Shown: piece after piece, positions 1 to 7,511 of the stretch
Numbering within the stretch: position 1 is the stretch's first letter
Layout of the letters: every line of letters begins with the position of its first letter
From: Bacteroidales bacterium UBA3856
GTDB lineage: Bacteria > Bacteroidota > Bacteroidia > Bacteroidales > UBA932
Direction: 5' to 3'
Length of the DNA: 7,932 nt
Assembly: GCA_002392525.1 (NCBI GenBank)
Contig: DGHE01000076.1
Coordinates: forward strand, 752 to 8,683
Program-made: the position numbers and the translations under genes
Notes under the pieces: generated by a model
The model's database searches: none
The model's input: only the letters and a program-made list of their open reading frames with translations
Told to the model about the DNA's origin: nothing

Positions 1-1182
1 GTAGGTAACGACCAGGGCAACTCCGTCCGTTTCATGTACATGGACGGCGTGTGGAACGAGGCCGGCTCCTACTACTTCGGAACGGGCAAGAGCGACGGCG
101 TTCCCCGTTATGAGCTGGGAACTCCGGGTAACCCGGGTGTTACCTGGGAAACCGCTCTCAAGAGCAACATCGGCCTGGACTTCGACCTGTTCAACTATCG
201 CCTGCACTTCAGCGGAGATATCTTCCAGGAGCACCGTACCGGTATCCTCATCTCCCCGAAGTCCCTGCCTTCCATCATTGCCACCAGCCTCCCGAACATG
301 AACCTGGGTATCGTGGACAATAAAGGCTTTGAGATGGAGCTGGGCTGGAAAGACCATGTGGGCAACTTCACCTACGACATCAGCGCCAACGTCACCTATG
401 CCCGTAACAAGATTGTTTTCGAGGACGAGGTGGAACCCGAATTCGAGTACCAGCGGGAGACCGGCGGATCTACCGGCCGCTACATGCTGTACCAGTTCGA
501 GCGCCTGTACCAGAAGAGCGATTTTTACCGGGATGCCGACGGCGTCCTTCGCCTGAACCCGAACCTGCCGCAGCCTTCCAATGCCGTATATCCCGGCGAC
601 TGTATGTACAAGGACCTGAGCGGTGACGGTATCATCGACGGCCGCGACCGCATGTACGACGGCTATCCCAACCGTCCGGAGTACGTGTTCGGTTCCAACT
701 GGCGCTTCGGCTACAAGGGCTTCAACCTGCAGCTCAACTGGATTGCCGCCACCAACGTGAGCCGTGTATGGAATGCCGACTACCGCATCCCGTTCACCAA
801 CTCCGGTCACCGCGGCCTCCTCAGCTACTTTGCCGACGGCTGCTGGATTGACAACGACAACCCCTGGGCCCCCGGCCGTGAGGACGGTTACCTGCCGCGC
901 TTCACCAAGACCAACTACCCCTGGAACTCCATGGATTCCACCCTCTGGACCGTGGACGCTTCCTACATCCGCCTCAAGAGCGCCAGCTTTGGCTATACCT
1001 TCTCCAAGAACAAGGTGTTCTCGAAGCTTGGCATCAGCAGCCTGGGCCTCATGTTCACGGGTTACAACCTCCTCACCTTCTCCAAGATGAAGCTGCAGGA
1101 TCCCGAGGCCAAGTCCAGCTCATCCAGCGGTAACTACCCGCTGGTGAAGACCTATAACCTGGCCATCAACATCACTTTCTAA
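1..1182 (+). CDS. SusC/RagA-family TonB-linked outer-membrane transporter, C-terminal part (5' end outside window)
   Basis: This is the last 393 residues of a SusC-like barrel. The frame is open from base 1, so the true start lies upstream and the signal peptide and plug are not visible. Family hallmarks are present: an ILISP motif following a basic strand (fragment residues about 82-86), a GDCMYKDL segment leading into a calcium-loop-like D-L-S-G-D-G-I-I-D-G-R-D (residues 205-216), a WAPGRE...LPRFT segment, the SYIRLKSASFGYT strand, and a C-terminal phenylalanine (INITF) typical of outer-membrane barrels inserted by BAM. The protein would import oligomers across the outer membrane using TonB-ExbBD energy. 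It is followed 12 bases later by a SusD gene, the usual susC-susD order, so the two should form one SusCD complex. The substrate cannot be told from this fragment. The C-terminal region resembles the second SusC in motifs, but the two differ widely elsewhere, so this is not a recent duplication. Confidence 0.95.
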   Translation, partial: VGNDQGNSVRFMYMDGVWNEAGSYYFGTGKSDGVPRYELGTPGNPGVTWETALKSNIGLDFDLFNYRLHFSGDIFQEHRTGILISPKSLPSIIATSLPNMNLGIVDNKGFEMELGWKDHVGNFTYDISANVTYARNKIVFEDEVEPEFEYQRETGGSTGRYMLYQFERLYQKSDFYRDADGVLRLNPNLPQPSNAVYPGDCMYKDLSGDGIIDGRDRMYDGYPNRPEYVFGSNWRFGYKGFNLQLNWIAATNVSRVWNADYRIPFTNSGHRGLLSYFADGCWIDNDNPWAPGREDGYLPRFTKTNYPWNSMDSTLWTVDASYIRLKSASFGYTFSKNKVFSKLGISSLGLMFTGYNLLTFSKMKLQDPEAKSSSSSGNYPLVKTYNLAINITF

Positions 1183-1194
1183 ATCAGGCGTCCT

Positions 1195-3027
1195 ATGAAA
1201 AAGTATATCCAAATTCTTGCTATCGCCCTTGTGGGCGCAGGAGCGATTGCCTGTGAAAGCCTCAAGCTGGGAGACGCCGGCCTTTCCAGGGCCCCCGAGA
1301 CTTCCGGCGCCAACCTGGACACCCTGTTCGCTACGCTCACGGATGCCGACAAGGTGCTCACATCGGCCTACTATAATCTTCCGTACGGTCTGGTGTCGGA
1401 CTTCGATTCCAAGATGGGAAGCGACTTCCTGGAGTCCATCACCGACCACTTCATTTCCAATAAGCACTCTGACAGCGACGGTCCCAACAACCTCTACTAC
1501 TCCGGCGGCCTCAGCGCCAACCTTACCGGTTCCTATGCCGGCGGCGAGAACTACCGCTTCGGCTCCGAGAAGGACTACACCGCCATCCGCTATGCCTGGC
1601 TGTTCCTGGAGAACGCAGACCGCATTCCGGACGCAGACCCTGTCCTCCTGGCCCGCAAGAAGGCCGAGGCCAAGGTGTGCATGGCCATCGCCTATGCCAA
1701 CATGCTGCGCTATGTGGGCGGCGTTCCCATCCTGGACCACGCCGTAAGGACCGACGAAGAGATGAAATATCCCCGCGCTACGTTTGCGGAGACGGTAGAT
1801 TTCATCGTGCGTCTGTGCGACGAGGCTGCACCCAGCCTTCCCTGGACGGTTCCCGCTACCGAGAACGGCCGCATGACCCGCGCCGCCGCCCTGGGCCTCA
1901 AACTGCGTGTGCTGTGCTTTGCCGCTTCCCCCACCTTCAACTCGGACACCAAATGGCATCCGCAGGCCGATGAGTATACCTGCTATGGAAACTACAGCGC
2001 CGCCCGCTGGCAAGCCGCCAAGGCCGCTGCCGACGATTTCATGAGAGAGCAGCTCTCCAACGGCGGTTACGCCCTGGAGCAGGCTACCATCGCAGACCCC
2101 ATGAAGGGCATCCAGCCCCGCGACTACCGTCTGGCCTACCGCAAGGCCTACAGCGACCGCGCATCGGCCGAATCCATCATCTCCATCCGCAAGTCTAACA
2201 GCACCAGCTACCACGACAAGCACTTCGAGATTCAGGGTTCCTACGGCAGCGGCTGTTCCCTGAACTGGGTGAACAAGTTCCCCTGGGCCAACGGCGAGCC
2301 TTTCCCCGAGGACTTTGACTGGGAGAACAAGGGCAACTGGCCCGACCAGCCCTTCTTCCGTCCGGATCCGCTGGGCACCCTCAAGGTGGGTAACGCCACT
2401 TTCACCGAGACCCGCGACCCCCGTCTGTATGAGAACGTGGGCGTGCCTGGTGATATCTGGAGAGACGGTACCGTGGGCCGTGCCTACGACAACCACAAAT
2501 ACCATCAGGACGGCTGCCCCGGCTTCCTCATGATGAAGTTTGTGATGCAGCAGTCGAGCGACCGTTCCAATCCTCCGCACTGGTGCATGATGCGCTTCGC
2601 AGAAGTGCTCCTCAATGCAGCCGAGGCTTACAACGAAGCCGATGGCGGTCCCTCCGACAAGGCCTACTCCTATGTGAACGCCGTGCGTAACCGCGTGGGG
2701 CTCCCGAACCTGCCCGAAGGCCTCTCGAAGGAAGAGTTCCGCGAGGCCCTCATCCTGGAGCGCGAACTGGAGTTCGGCTTTGAGGAAGTGCGCTGGTTCG
2801 ACATGGTGCGCTGGGGGCTCAAGGAAGCCTTCACCACGCCCCTGAAGGGCCTCACCTCCATCGGCGACAAAAACAGCGAGGCCACCGTCTTCCGCTTTGC
2901 CGTGAAGGACGCCTACCCGCCCCGCAAGTGGTACACCGAATTCGATACCAAGTGGTATCTTGCTCCCATCCCTTCCGTTGAAATCCAAAAGAACTACGGG
3001 ATGACGCAGAATCCGGGTTGGAAATAA
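1195..3027 (+). CDS. SusD/RagB-family outer-membrane nutrient-binding lipoprotein (partner of the upstream SusC)
   Basis: A complete 610-residue SusD-like lipoprotein. The start is fixed by a lipoprotein signal peptide: MKK, a hydrophobic stretch, then a lipobox ending AIA-C with Cys20 as the lipidated residue. Family landmarks in order: the tetratricopeptide-like helical core with KVCMAIAYANMLRYVGGVPI (160-179), RMTRAAALGLKLRVL (226-240) and ASPTFN (244-249), then TRDPRLYENV (406-415), MRFAEVLLNAAEAYNEA (466-482), EALILERELEFGFEEVRWFD (517-536), and the C-terminal LAPIPSVEIQKNYGMTQNPGW (589-609). It should sit on the cell surface as the hinged lid of its SusC barrel, capturing oligomers. It is 51 residues longer than the second SusD. 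Much of the difference appears to lie in the aromatic-rich segment about 345-395 (NWVNKFPW, FDWENKGNWPDQPFF), which could form part of a ligand platform; that is inference. The substrate is not identifiable. Confidence 0.96.
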   Translation: MKKYIQILAIALVGAGAIACESLKLGDAGLSRAPETSGANLDTLFATLTDADKVLTSAYYNLPYGLVSDFDSKMGSDFLESITDHFISNKHSDSDGPNNLYYSGGLSANLTGSYAGGENYRFGSEKDYTAIRYAWLFLENADRIPDADPVLLARKKAEAKVCMAIAYANMLRYVGGVPILDHAVRTDEEMKYPRATFAETVDFIVRLCDEAAPSLPWTVPATENGRMTRAAALGLKLRVLCFAASPTFNSDTKWHPQADEYTCYGNYSAARWQAAKAAADDFMREQLSNGGYALEQATIADPMKGIQPRDYRLAYRKAYSDRASAESIISIRKSNSTSYHDKHFEIQGSYGSGCSLNWVNKFPWANGEPFPEDFDWENKGNWPDQPFFRPDPLGTLKVGNATFTETRDPRLYENVGVPGDIWRDGTVGRAYDNHKYHQDGCPGFLMMKFVMQQSSDRSNPPHWCMMRFAEVLLNAAEAYNEADGGPSDKAYSYVNAVRNRVGLPNLPEGLSKEEFREALILERELEFGFEEVRWFDMVRWGLKEAFTTPLKGLTSIGDKNSEATVFRFAVKDAYPPRKWYTEFDTKWYLAPIPSVEIQKNYGMTQNPGWK

Positions 3028-3045
3028 TCTAAAATGTACCCGAAG
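3020..3045 (+). promoter_or_regulatory. A/T-rich translation-start region with two candidate ATGs for the second SusC
   Basis: Only six bases separate the upstream stop codon (TAA at 3025-3027) from the first ATG at 3034. A second in-frame ATG lies at 3046. The region is A-rich (GGAAATAATCTAAA) and has no clear Shine-Dalgarno sequence, as is common in Bacteroidota. The second ATG gives the more conventional signal-peptide start, MKRLF. The first adds only MYPK. Translation may be coupled to that of the preceding susD. Confidence 0.4.
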
Positions 3046-5793
3046 ATGAAAAGATTGTTTACATATATCATCCTTCCGCTTCTTCTTGCAGGCGCCACGG
3101 CTTCCGCGCAGGAGAAGTCCATGCTGGACTCCATCTCACTGGGCAATGCATTCCACCTGAGTGCCAACGTGAACCCGGTCGCCGGCAGCAGCCTCTTTGA
3201 AAAGAGCCCCGAAGCGGACATATCGAATGCCCTTTACGGGCAGCTCCCGGGCCTTCTGGTGAAGACGGGCTCCAGTACCTACGACTCCAACCAGTCCAAG
3301 CTCAAGCTTTCCCTGCGCCTGAACGGCCACAGCCCGCTGGTGCTGGTAGACGGCCTGCCCCGTGACGTGGAAGACCTTACCGGAGTGGAAATTGACAAGA
3401 TCACTGTCCTCAAGGACGCCGCCGCCGCTGCGCTCTATGGTGTGAAAGGCGGTAACGGCGTAATCATGATTACCACGAGACGCGGCAGCGACTCCCGGCT
3501 CAAGGTGAGCGCCAAGTACCAGTACGGCCTGCAGAAGATGTTCCGCGCACCGGATTTCGCCGATGCCTACACCTACGGCTTCATGATGAACGAAGCCCGC
3601 AGCCTGGACGGCCTTCCGGCCAAGTACTCCGACGCCGAGCTCCTGGCCCTCTACAGCGGGCAGTACCCGTACGCCTATCCCAACGTAAACTGGTGGGGAG
3701 AAGTCTTCCGTAACCACGGAGACAACCACCACGCCCAGTTCACCTTCGAAGGCGGCAACCGCAACTTCCGCTACTTCGCGGCCCTCGACTACCTCAAGGA
3801 AGACTTCCTGTATAAGAAAGCAAACTCCGACGACCGCTACAACGGCAACCACTACGACAACCGCCTGGGTATCCGCGCCAACGTGGACGTGAACATCACC
3901 CGTTCCACTTCCATGAAGATTGGCGTGATGGCCCGCCTCAGCGAGTTCAACAAGGGAAACTACAGCGGACGCCTGGAGAAAGTGCTCTACGGCCTCCCCG
4001 CAGCGGCGTTCCCCGTGAAGCAGGCCGATGGTACCTACGGCGGAAGCTCCCTGTATCCCGGCACCAGCTACAACCCGGTGGCCATGCTGCAGGAGAGCGG
4101 CCAGAAGCAGTACTCCCAGACCAAGGTGCTGGCCGATGCCCTCCTGCGCCAGGACCTCGGCGCCCTTCTGCCCGGCCTGTCGGCCGACGTCCAGGTGGGC
4201 TTTGACTACATCGGCCGTCTGTCCGAAGATGCCACCAAGGAGTTCCGTTACTCCGAGCTGGTGAGCACCGTCGCCGCGCAGGGAGACCGCAGCTACATCC
4301 TCAGCGAGCAGCTCTACTACGGCAAGAATTCCAAGACCGTGGAGTTCAGCCACTGGTTCTCTTCCCTGCAGATGAAGTTCGAACTGCAGGGCCGCGTCAA
4401 CTGGGGCGGAAGCTTTGGCAAGAACCACGTGGAGGCCCATGCCGCCTACCGCCAGCGCTCCTGGATCCTCAGCGGCCAGAACAACTCCTCCAAGACGCAG
4501 GAAATCCTGGCTACGGCCAGCTACAACTGGGATAACCGCTACTTCGCCGACGTCGTCCTCAACTACTCCGGCAGCGCCTACATGCCCAAAGGACACCGCT
4601 TCCACTTCTATCCGGCCGTGAGCCTCGCAGCCGTCATCCTTCCCGGAGACCCCTACATCAAGGCTTATGCATCGGCCGGTATGAGCGGCAGCGACGGTGA
4701 CCTGGAGCACGAGCTCTGGAGAGAGAACTACGTGAGCGGCAACAGCTACTACTTCGGCGGCAACGGCGGTACCAGCTACAGCGGCCGCAAGGAAGGCGAC
4801 ATGCCTGCCGTCACCCTGGCTCCCGAGCTTTCGAAGAAAGTGACCCTGGGTGTGGACACCAAGTTCTTCGCAGGCCGCCTGGGCCTCAGTGCCAGCGCAT
4901 TCCTGGAAAACCGCAGCAACATCCTCATCTCCCCGTCCAACATCTCGGGCGTCATCGGTATCGGTGTGAACGACCAGAGCCTGGGCGAGCAGAGCTACAA
5001 GGGTGTGGATGTGACTTTGAACTGGAACAACCGGCACGAAGACTTTGAATACGGCCTGTATGCCAACGGCAGCTGGCTGTTTACCAAGGTCATCAACGAC
5101 GGCCAGGCCTACCAGCTCTACGACTACCTGTACCGCAAGGGCAATCCCGTGGGACAGAAGTACGGCCTGGAGGTGATCGGCATCTTCCAGAACCAGGTGG
5201 AAATCAACAACAGCCCCCGCCAGAGCTTTGGCGAGGTGCGCCCCGGAGACCTCAAGTACCGTGACCAGAATGGTGACGGCGTCATTGACAACCAGGACCA
5301 GGTGAAGATGTTCGGAACCTCCACGCCCATCATGCAGTTCGGTTTTGGCCTCAATGCCTCCTGGAGGGGCTTCAAGGTCTATGCCGACTTCCAGGGCGTG
5401 ACGGGTGTAACCGTGAGCCTCCTCGACAGCCCGCTGTACCAGCCGCTGGTGGGGAACGGAACCATTTCCAATACCTTCCTCAGCCGTGAAATCACCTGGG
5501 CGCCCGGACGTGAAGCCTACGCCACCATGCCCCGCCTCACCACCCAGGAGAACAACAACAACTACCGCAGCAACTCCCTGTGGTATCGCGACGGCTCCTT
5601 CATCAAACTGCGGAATTTGGGTATTTCCTACACCATTCCCCGCAAGGCGCTCAAGATTTGCGACGCCACCGTCTCCGTTACCGGAACCAACCTGTTCAGC
5701 CTGGACAACATCGGCTTCGCCGACCCTGAGCAGATGGGGGCCTACTATCCCTCTACCCGCGTTTACTGGGTAGGTGTCAAGTTCAACTTCTAA
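3034..5793 (+). CDS. SusC/RagA-family TonB-linked outer-membrane transporter, short form without N-terminal regulatory-like domain
   Basis: A complete 919-residue SusC-like protein (915 if it starts at Met5). A type I signal peptide is followed by a likely cleavage site ASA|Q at residues 25/26. The plug follows almost at once: SNALYGQLPGLLV (64-76), PLVLVDGLPRDV (101-112), KITVLKDAAAAALYGVKGGNG (122-142) and VIMITTRRG (143-151). The rest is barrel, with ILISPSNISGV (about 631-641), a calcium-loop-like D-Q-N-G-D-G-V-I-D-N-Q-D (744-755), WAPGRE, SFIKLRNLGISYT and a terminal VKFNF. Most SusC proteins carry a carboxypeptidase-regulatory-like domain of roughly 80 residues and a DEVVVVGYG-type Ton box before the plug. 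Only about 38 residues lie between cleavage and plug here, and neither is present in recognisable form. The protein is expected to import oligomers with the SusD encoded 14 bases downstream. Substrate unknown. Confidence 0.96.
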   Translation: MYPKMKRLFTYIILPLLLAGATASAQEKSMLDSISLGNAFHLSANVNPVAGSSLFEKSPEADISNALYGQLPGLLVKTGSSTYDSNQSKLKLSLRLNGHSPLVLVDGLPRDVEDLTGVEIDKITVLKDAAAAALYGVKGGNGVIMITTRRGSDSRLKVSAKYQYGLQKMFRAPDFADAYTYGFMMNEARSLDGLPAKYSDAELLALYSGQYPYAYPNVNWWGEVFRNHGDNHHAQFTFEGGNRNFRYFAALDYLKEDFLYKKANSDDRYNGNHYDNRLGIRANVDVNITRSTSMKIGVMARLSEFNKGNYSGRLEKVLYGLPAAAFPVKQADGTYGGSSLYPGTSYNPVAMLQESGQKQYSQTKVLADALLRQDLGALLPGLSADVQVGFDYIGRLSEDATKEFRYSELVSTVAAQGDRSYILSEQLYYGKNSKTVEFSHWFSSLQMKFELQGRVNWGGSFGKNHVEAHAAYRQRSWILSGQNNSSKTQEILATASYNWDNRYFADVVLNYSGSAYMPKGHRFHFYPAVSLAAVILPGDPYIKAYASAGMSGSDGDLEHELWRENYVSGNSYYFGGNGGTSYSGRKEGDMPAVTLAPELSKKVTLGVDTKFFAGRLGLSASAFLENRSNILISPSNISGVIGIGVNDQSLGEQSYKGVDVTLNWNNRHEDFEYGLYANGSWLFTKVINDGQAYQLYDYLYRKGNPVGQKYGLEVIGIFQNQVEINNSPRQSFGEVRPGDLKYRDQNGDGVIDNQDQVKMFGTSTPIMQFGFGLNASWRGFKVYADFQGVTGVTVSLLDSPLYQPLVGNGTISNTFLSREITWAPGREAYATMPRLTTQENNNNYRSNSLWYRDGSFIKLRNLGISYTIPRKALKICDATVSVTGTNLFSLDNIGFADPEQMGAYYPSTRVYWVGVKFNF
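5263..5298 (+). other. EF-hand/dockerin-like calcium-loop motif in the second SusC
   Basis: The bases encode D-Q-N-G-D-G-V-I-D-N-Q-D, with acidic or polar residues at loop positions 1, 3, 5, 9 and 12 and glycine at position 6. This matches the pattern of a calcium-binding loop. An equivalent loop is encoded at 613-648 in the first SusC (D-L-S-G-D-G-I-I-D-G-R-D). Similar D-x-N-G-D-G-x-I motifs are common in the SusC family, so this also supports the family call. Metal binding is inferred, not shown. Confidence 0.6.
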
Positions 5794-5807
5794 ACCGGGA
5801 TGAGAAT

Positions 5808-7487
5808 ATGAAAAAGCTTGTTTACATACTGAGTGCTTTCATTCTGGCAGCTTCCTGCAACGTGCTGGACTTTGACGAGTCCTCCAGCCAGTACTCCCGG
5901 GATGATATGTACAAAACCTACAGCAATATCCAGAAGATGCTCACCAACATCTATGGATACATGCCCAACAAGGATATCGCCGATGTTTCCAGCGCCCTCC
6001 GCGACTGCGGCTCCGACGATGCGGAATATGCCGACCCCGATGCCTCCGTGCAGCGTTTCACCAACGGCAACTGGAGTCCCATCCAGACCGTGGACGACAA
6101 GTGGAGCCTCTACTATGGCATCCGCAGCGCCAACGAGTTCCTGGAGTCCATCGAAACCGTAGACCTCTCCATGTACCAGTACGACACCAAGTACCAGCGC
6201 TGGCTGGAGCACCTGGCGTACTACCCGTACGAGGCCAGAGTCCTTCGCGCCTATTACTTCTTTGAACTGGCCCGCCGTTATGGGGACATTGCCATGCCGC
6301 TTACCATGCTCACGGCAGAGGAAGCCAACGCCATTGAGAAGACTCCCTTTGACGAAGTCATCGCTTTCATCGTGAGTGAGTGCGATGCATGCGCTCCCAA
6401 CCTGCCTGCCACCTACGTGGGCCTGCTGGACGACGAAATCGGCCGCGTGACCAACGGCTTCGCCCTGGCCGTGAAAGCCAAGGCGCTCCTCTATGCCGCC
6501 TCCCCGCTGCATAATCCTAGTGGCGACAAGGCCAAGTGGAAGAAAGCCGCCGAGGCCGCCAAGGCTATCATCGACCTGAACCAGTACAAACTGGACAAGG
6601 CCGAGAAAGCCAATAACTACCTCTCCCAGGAGGTTATTTTCGCCATTTCCCGCAGTGAGAGCCAGAGCTTTGAGAAGAACAACTTCCCGGTCCGCTTCAC
6701 CGAGGGCCAGCGCACCTCCATGGCCGGCACTTTCCCCACCCAGAACCTGGTGGACGCCTTCGAGACCAAGGGCGGTTACGACATCACCCTTGCGGCCGAC
6801 GGCTGGCACACCTCCGACCCCGCTTTCGACATCACGAAGCCCTATGAGAACCGGGATCCCCGTTTTGCACGCGCGGTCCTCGCCAACGGCATGTCCTTCA
6901 AGGGCTCTGCCATCGAAACCTTCGTGGGCGGCAAGGACTACAGTGCCACCCGCTCCGAACTGGGTACCCCTACCGGTTACTACCTGCGCCGATACATCCA
7001 GGAAAGCACCAGCTTTACCCCGGAGGCATCGGTGACCAACAAGCATCAGTGGATTGTTTACCGTTACGCCGAGGCTCTCCTGAGCTACGCCGAGGCCGTG
7101 AACGAGTACCTGGGCAGCCCTTCCGCTACCGACGGTACCTTCACCCTGAGCGCGCTGGATGCCATCAACCAGGTGCGCGCCAATGCCGATATGCCCGACG
7201 TTGAGGCCACCACGCAGGCCGCTTTCCGTGACGCCGTGCGCCGTGAGTGGAGAGTGGAATTCGCCTTCGAAGACCACCGCTTCTGGGATGTACGCCGCTG
7301 GAAAATCGGCCAGAATGTGATGAACCAGATCGACGGTGTGGAAATCGTCAAGAACGGTTCCAACCTTTCCTACAGCCGAAAGATGGTGGAAGCCCGCACC
7401 TGGTCCGAGAAGATGAACCTGTATCCCATCCCGCAGGCCGAGACCTTCAACAATCCCAACCTTACCCAGAATACCGGATGGAACTAA
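5808..7487 (+). CDS. SusD/RagB-family outer-membrane nutrient-binding lipoprotein (partner of the second SusC)
   Basis: A complete 559-residue SusD-like lipoprotein. It begins MKKLVYILSAF and has a lipobox LAAS-C with lipidated Cys17, followed by the acidic stretch NVLDFDES. Acidic residues just after the cysteine fit the surface-export signals known in this phylum. Family landmarks: EARVLRAYYFFELARRYGDI (142-161), RVTNGFALAVKAKALLYAAS (213-232), NRDPRFARAV (348-357), YRYAEALLSYAEAVNEY (418-434), FRDAVRREWRVEFAFEDHRF (473-492) with WDVRRWKIG after it, and the terminal LYPIPQAETFNNPNLTQNTGW (538-558). Both the N-terminal helical repeat core and the C-terminal SusD half are intact. It should form the extracellular lid of the preceding SusC. 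It differs strongly in sequence from the first SusD, so the two pairs probably bind different ligands or different lengths of one ligand (inference). The start is set by the signal peptide and lies 14 bases after the previous stop. Confidence 0.96.
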   Translation: MKKLVYILSAFILAASCNVLDFDESSSQYSRDDMYKTYSNIQKMLTNIYGYMPNKDIADVSSALRDCGSDDAEYADPDASVQRFTNGNWSPIQTVDDKWSLYYGIRSANEFLESIETVDLSMYQYDTKYQRWLEHLAYYPYEARVLRAYYFFELARRYGDIAMPLTMLTAEEANAIEKTPFDEVIAFIVSECDACAPNLPATYVGLLDDEIGRVTNGFALAVKAKALLYAASPLHNPSGDKAKWKKAAEAAKAIIDLNQYKLDKAEKANNYLSQEVIFAISRSESQSFEKNNFPVRFTEGQRTSMAGTFPTQNLVDAFETKGGYDITLAADGWHTSDPAFDITKPYENRDPRFARAVLANGMSFKGSAIETFVGGKDYSATRSELGTPTGYYLRRYIQESTSFTPEASVTNKHQWIVYRYAEALLSYAEAVNEYLGSPSATDGTFTLSALDAINQVRANADMPDVEATTQAAFRDAVRREWRVEFAFEDHRFWDVRRWKIGQNVMNQIDGVEIVKNGSNLSYSRKMVEARTWSEKMNLYPIPQAETFNNPNLTQNTGWN

Positions 7488-7511
7488 CCCATGATTAAAA
7501 ACAACAGCCAT
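7488..7511 (+). promoter_or_regulatory. A-rich leader before the BACON gene, with an upstream alternative ATG
   Basis: Between the susD stop and the preferred ATG at 7512 lies a short A-rich segment (ATTAAAAACAACAGCCAT). It has no Shine-Dalgarno motif and fits the A/T-rich initiation regions of Bacteroidota. An in-frame ATG at 7491, three bases after the stop, would add seven polar residues (MIKNNSH) ahead of the signal peptide. I prefer 7512 because it gives a normal n-region, MKTLTR. Confidence 0.4.

Noticed and set aside
1118..1136. Serine run (KSSSSSG) near the end of the first SusC, considered as a linker or phase-variable tract
   Set aside because: The serine codons are mixed (TCC, AGC, TCA), so there is no homopolymer or slippage tract. 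The run sits in a loop between the last barrel strands.
1120..2988. A 622-codon open frame on the minus strand opposite the first SusD
   Set aside because: Its codons align exactly with the sense codons, so its stops would need sense TTA, CTA or TCA. Those codons are nearly absent in this C/G-ending codon usage. The frame is a by-product of codon bias, and its translation resembles no family.
3415..3460. GCC-rich run that could be taken for a simple repeat
   Set aside because: It encodes the conserved plug motif KDAAAAALYG of the SusC family, so the alanine codons are selected as protein rather than as a DNA repeat.
3136..5037. A 633-codon open frame on the minus strand opposite the second SusC
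   Set aside because: It has the same codon-aligned register as the sense gene and the same cause, avoidance of TTA, CTA and TCA. The product is a low-complexity Val/Ala/Gly/His-rich string, while the sense strand encodes a clear SusC.
5794..5810. Tiny ATG-AGA-ATA-TGA frame overlapping the start of the second SusD, a possible leader peptide
   Set aside because: It has only three codons, and nothing suggests translation or attenuation. Such a frame is expected by chance in a short intergenic gap.
5790..7511. A 573-codon open frame on the minus strand opposite the second SusD
   Set aside because: It is again in the codon-aligned antisense register of a well-supported gene and has no signal peptide or recognisable motif. 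It is a compositional shadow.
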